Below are positions 60,986 to 64,000 of a stretch of DNA of 64,000 nucleotides, in pieces (the stretch's first letter is position 1; each line of letters opens with the position of its first letter). The position numbers were made by a program, and so were the translations under genes. This stretch comes from Asticcacaulis sp. ZE23SCel15 (GTDB lineage Bacteria; Pseudomonadota; Alphaproteobacteria; Caulobacterales; Caulobacteraceae), in the NCBI RefSeq assembly GCF_030505395.1, contig NZ_CP130044.1, positions 186,001-250,000 of the forward strand, read 5' to 3'. The notes below the pieces were generated by a model. It was given only the letters and a program-made list of their open reading frames with translations. It was not told the DNA's origin and made no database searches.

Positions 60986-63900
60986 ATGAGACATTCGAGA
61001 AAGTCGCTGCTCCTTGTCGGAGCGGCCACTCTGGGGCTGGTGTTTGCTACTGGCGCCTACGCCCAAGCCAAAAGCTTCAACGTGCCGGCCGAAGACGCGG
61101 TCAAGACCATTCCGGAATTTGCCCGTCAGGCCGGCGTGCAGATCATCGCCCCCGCCGGTCGCCTGAAAGGTATTCAGACCCGCGCCGTGTCCGGTAATCT
61201 GGAGCCACGCGCCGCACTTAATCAACTGATTGCCAATACCGGCCTCGAAGTCGCCTCAGACAATGGCAAGGTGATTTCCCTGCGGGCGCGGGACGCGGCA
61301 AGCGTCACCACCGCCGCCACACCCGCCCTGGCCCAAAGCGCAGGCGATGCCGCCGAACCGGAGCCGGAGACAGAGCCGCAAACCGTTGTGGTTACCGGCT
61401 CACGTCTGGCCAACCGCGGCTTCAAGGCCCCGACCCCGGTCACCGTTGTCGATGCCGAAGAGGTCAAGCTGACCGGCACCCAGAACATCGAGACCCTGCT
61501 CAATTCCACGCCGCAGTTCATCGGCTCACAAAATAACGGCCCGACCGCCAATACGGTTCCGGGTGGCACAGCGACGCTCAATATGCGCGGCTTTGGCGCC
61601 CAGCGAAATCTGGTACTGGTCAATGGCCGCCGCTTTGCGATTTCCGGCACCGATCAGGTCACCGACATCAACACCATCCCTGCCGCCCTGATTAAGCGCA
61701 CCGAAGTCGTCACTGGCGGTTCTTCGGCGGTTTATGGCTCGGATGCCATCACCGGCGTCGTTAACTTCATCATGCGCGACGATTTCGAAGGCGTTGAAAT
61801 CAGCGCCCAGACGCGCTGGGATCAGCCGACCAATACCCCGACCAACACGGTTGACTTGACGCTGGGTGGTAATTTCGCCGATGATAAGGGCAATGCGGTC
61901 GTCTCGCTCAATTACCTTACCCGTGGCTCGATCACGCGCGGCGAACGCGGTGACTTTGCGTTCTTTTCGCTGTCGGATGGTTGCGTCACCGCCGATAGCT
62001 GGAGCGACAGTCAGGCCGGTACACCGCTTAGCGTGCCGGGCGGTCAGACCTGCCTGAGTGCCGGTGGCCGTCCAGGTCTGATTGCAGGCGGTTCCGGCGA
62101 TATCCCCAATGGCCGTTTCTTTGGTATCCCGACCTTTGGTTCGGCCCAGTCCAATGCCGGTCTTGATGCCGCCCTGCTGGCGGCGGGTCTGCAAAGCGCC
62201 ACCTCACGCGGCTTTACCTTTGGCGACACCGGCACGCAGGCCCGTGCAGCCGTCTCGCCGCAGGATGATTTCAACCTCGGCCCCGCCAACTATCTGATCA
62301 TTCCGCAGCGTCGCTGGATGGTCAACAGCTTCATCGACTATGAGTTCAATGAGAAAGTCACCGGCTATATCGAGGCTCACTTCTCGAACAACGTCGTCAA
62401 TATGCAACTGGCGCCGACCAATGTGAACGGCAACTTCCTGATCAACGCCAACAATCCTTATCTGTCGACGCAGATGCAGGAAGTGGTGCGCCAGCTTGAC
62501 CTGCGTGAAACCGGCACGACCAATATCACGCAAGGCACAGCAACCTTTTCAACCACACCGGGTGACGGTCTGGCGGTATTGGGGATCGGACGTCGTCTGA
62601 ATGAAGTCGGCAACCGCTTCAACTCATCCGAGCGCAACGTGTTCCGCACCGCGTTCGGTCTGCGTGGCGATCTCGGCAGCGTGTCTGAAGGTTTCTTACG
62701 AAACCTCAGCTACGACGCCTACTATTCCTATGCCCGCACTCAGAATACCGACAGTCAGCGCGGCAGCGCCTCCCGCAGCCGTTTTGCTCAGGCCCTTCTG
62801 TCGGTCGGCGGCGCTGCCCCCGTGTTGAACCCGTTCGGCCCGAATATCACCCCCACGGCGGCGGCTGCGATTGCGGTCAATTCGACCAACGTCCAGATCG
62901 CCGAGCAGCAGGTGATTGCCGCCAATATCGCCGGTGAAGCCTTTGATCTGCCCGCAGGCCCGGTCGATTTCAACGCCGGTTTTGAATGGCGCTATAACTA
63001 CGCCAAATATACCCCGGATACCTTCCTGTCGTCAGGGGATGTGTCCGGCTTCAATGCCGCCAAACCGACCGTAGGCAGCACAATTGTGCGTGAAATCTAC
63101 GGCGAAGTGCGCGCCCCCATTCTGGCGGACGCCCCATTTGCCAAACGCCTGAACGTCAATGGGGCCTTCCGCTATTCGGATTACAACCTCGAAGGGGTCG
63201 GCGGTGTGTGGACATACTCAGTCGGGGCCGAATGGCAACCGATCGATGATGTCGCGTTCAGAAGCCAGTTCCAGCACGCCATCCGTGCGCCAAACGTGGG
63301 TGAACTGTACGGCGGTCAATCGCTGAATTTCGCCTCTGCCACCGATCCGTGCTCCAGCCGCGCCCCCGTGGCCCAGCAAACCCAGGCCGTACGCGATGTC
63401 TGCGTCGCCACCGGCGTGCCGGTCTCGGCGGTATTCGGCACCGGCGTTCAGCCTAACACCATCATCGGCAATACGGTCGGCGGCAGCCCAACCGTCGGGG
63501 AAGAAGAGTCCGATACCTACACTTTCGGCCTGATCTTCACACCGCGGGCCGTGCCCGGTCTGGCGCTCAGCGTCGACTGGTTCAGCATCGAGCTTGAAGG
63601 GGCCATTGCCCCTCTGGGTGGCGGTCTGCAAAACACGCTCGATCTATGTTACCGCATCATCGGTGACGCTTCGAGCGAGTTCTGTCAGGGCATTACCCGC
63701 AACTCGGTCACCGGCGAAATCACCGGCCCGAACTATGTGGCGACGACCAATGCCAATACCGGCGGGCTTAAAACCTCCGGCATCGACCTCAACGGCCGCT
63801 ACGGTTTTAATCTGGACTGGGGACTGTTCTCGGGCGGCAGCCGGATCGACCTGAGCGCCAACTGGACCTACACCGAAGAGTTCACCGGCACCCCGCTTCA

Positions 63901-64000
63901 GGCCCTGCCTAACCTGACCAACGAATGTGTCGGCGCCTATGGCCCGACCTGCGGTCAGCCGATCCCGGAATGGAAAGGCGTGTCGCGCGTCACCTGGCGC
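60986..64000 (+). CDS. TonB-dependent receptor with STN domain (module C), 3' end cut by window
   Basis: The first 1005 codons of a receptor; the frame is open at the right edge. ATG 60986 follows AAGAGGA at a long spacing. Signal peptide (LLLVGAATLGLVFATGAYAQ), STN domain (KSFNVPAEDAVKTIPEFARQ to GKVISLRA), TonB-box-like QTVVVTGSRLANRGF, plug (PVTVVDAEEVKLTGTQNIETLL, TATLNMRGFGAQRNLVLVNGRRF, VVTGGSSAVYGSDAITGVVNFIM) and a long barrel with many strands. Two Cys pairs (DPCSSRAP/DVCVATG and DLCYRII/EFCQGIT) may form loop disulfides. Only the last strands are missing. It belongs with the sigma/FecR pair upstream. Confidence 0.93.
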   Translation, partial: MRHSRKSLLLVGAATLGLVFATGAYAQAKSFNVPAEDAVKTIPEFARQAGVQIIAPAGRLKGIQTRAVSGNLEPRAALNQLIANTGLEVASDNGKVISLRARDAASVTTAATPALAQSAGDAAEPEPETEPQTVVVTGSRLANRGFKAPTPVTVVDAEEVKLTGTQNIETLLNSTPQFIGSQNNGPTANTVPGGTATLNMRGFGAQRNLVLVNGRRFAISGTDQVTDINTIPAALIKRTEVVTGGSSAVYGSDAITGVVNFIMRDDFEGVEISAQTRWDQPTNTPTNTVDLTLGGNFADDKGNAVVSLNYLTRGSITRGERGDFAFFSLSDGCVTADSWSDSQAGTPLSVPGGQTCLSAGGRPGLIAGGSGDIPNGRFFGIPTFGSAQSNAGLDAALLAAGLQSATSRGFTFGDTGTQARAAVSPQDDFNLGPANYLIIPQRRWMVNSFIDYEFNEKVTGYIEAHFSNNVVNMQLAPTNVNGNFLINANNPYLSTQMQEVVRQLDLRETGTTNITQGTATFSTTPGDGLAVLGIGRRLNEVGNRFNSSERNVFRTAFGLRGDLGSVSEGFLRNLSYDAYYSYARTQNTDSQRGSASRSRFAQALLSVGGAAPVLNPFGPNITPTAAAAIAVNSTNVQIAEQQVIAANIAGEAFDLPAGPVDFNAGFEWRYNYAKYTPDTFLSSGDVSGFNAAKPTVGSTIVREIYGEVRAPILADAPFAKRLNVNGAFRYSDYNLEGVGGVWTYSVGAEWQPIDDVAFRSQFQHAIRAPNVGELYGGQSLNFASATDPCSSRAPVAQQTQAVRDVCVATGVPVSAVFGTGVQPNTIIGNTVGGSPTVGEEESDTYTFGLIFTPRAVPGLALSVDWFSIELEGAIAPLGGGLQNTLDLCYRIIGDASSEFCQGITRNSVTGEITGPNYVATTNANTGGLKTSGIDLNGRYGFNLDWGLFSGGSRIDLSANWTYTEEFTGTPLQALPNLTNECVGAYGPTCGQPIPEWKGVSRVTWR

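Noticed and set aside
1-64000. CRISPR arrays, tRNA/rRNA genes, insertion sequences, prophage genes
   Set aside because: No regular spacer-repeat array, tRNA cloverleaf, transposase or integrase was seen on either strand.

Overview
The window looks like a chromosomal segment of a heterotrophic alphaproteobacterium of the Caulobacter/Asticcacaulis type. This is inferred from moderately high GC, dense short-gap gene packing, the number of TonB-dependent receptors (five, one cut by the right edge), three ECF sigma/FecR pairs, many secreted hydrolases, and an interspersed repeat core (AAAAGTGTGCAGCGGTTTT) common in alphaproteobacteria. No rRNA, tRNA, CRISPR array, integrase, transposase or phage gene was seen.

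Layout. 1-2350: arabinan degradation (GH127 C-terminal part, GH51 arabinofuranosidase). 2427-5713: stress and envelope genes (Fur-box sodC, SYLF protein, M23-like protein, OsmC, AlkB). 5767-10632: a 1048-residue autotransporter divergent from a PhoA-type alkaline phosphatase. 10633-16010: C4-dicarboxylate uptake (dctD, dctB, dctA, porin). 16080-21825: SURF1 and the cyoABCD quinol oxidase. 21900-31391: a peptide/acyl-amino-acid scavenging block (receptor, two tandem M20 amidohydrolases, zinc protease) divergent from an Lrp/AsnC regulator. 31565-38635: seven genes in two convergent operons that look like an uncharacterised biosynthetic cluster (KAS III-like enzyme, SDR, metallo-beta-lactamase-fold hydrolase, adenylate-forming enzyme, ATP-grasp, Rieske oxygenase, GNAT/FemAB-like transferase). 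38797-50770: two consecutive copies of one architecture, ECF sigma - FecR - STN-type TonB receptor - hairpin - secreted phosphatase. 50815-58991: deacetylase-family enzyme, a receptor/oligopeptidase/PaiB operon, AraC regulator and esterase. 59320-64000: a third sigma/FecR/receptor module, truncated by the window end.

The genes describe a scavenger of complex organic matter: receptors import oligomers, secreted or periplasmic hydrolases process them, and many receptors are controlled by substrate-sensing sigma/anti-sigma pairs. The most notable observations are (1) the paired sigma-FecR-receptor-phosphatase modules; (2) the seven-gene cluster, whose product I cannot name; (3) a DctD whose GAFTGA loop reads GHRPGA, together with tandem DctD-like dyads but no visible -24/-12 promoter before dctA, suggesting that the system no longer uses sigma-54; and (4) an in-frame TGA just upstream of the third sigma factor.
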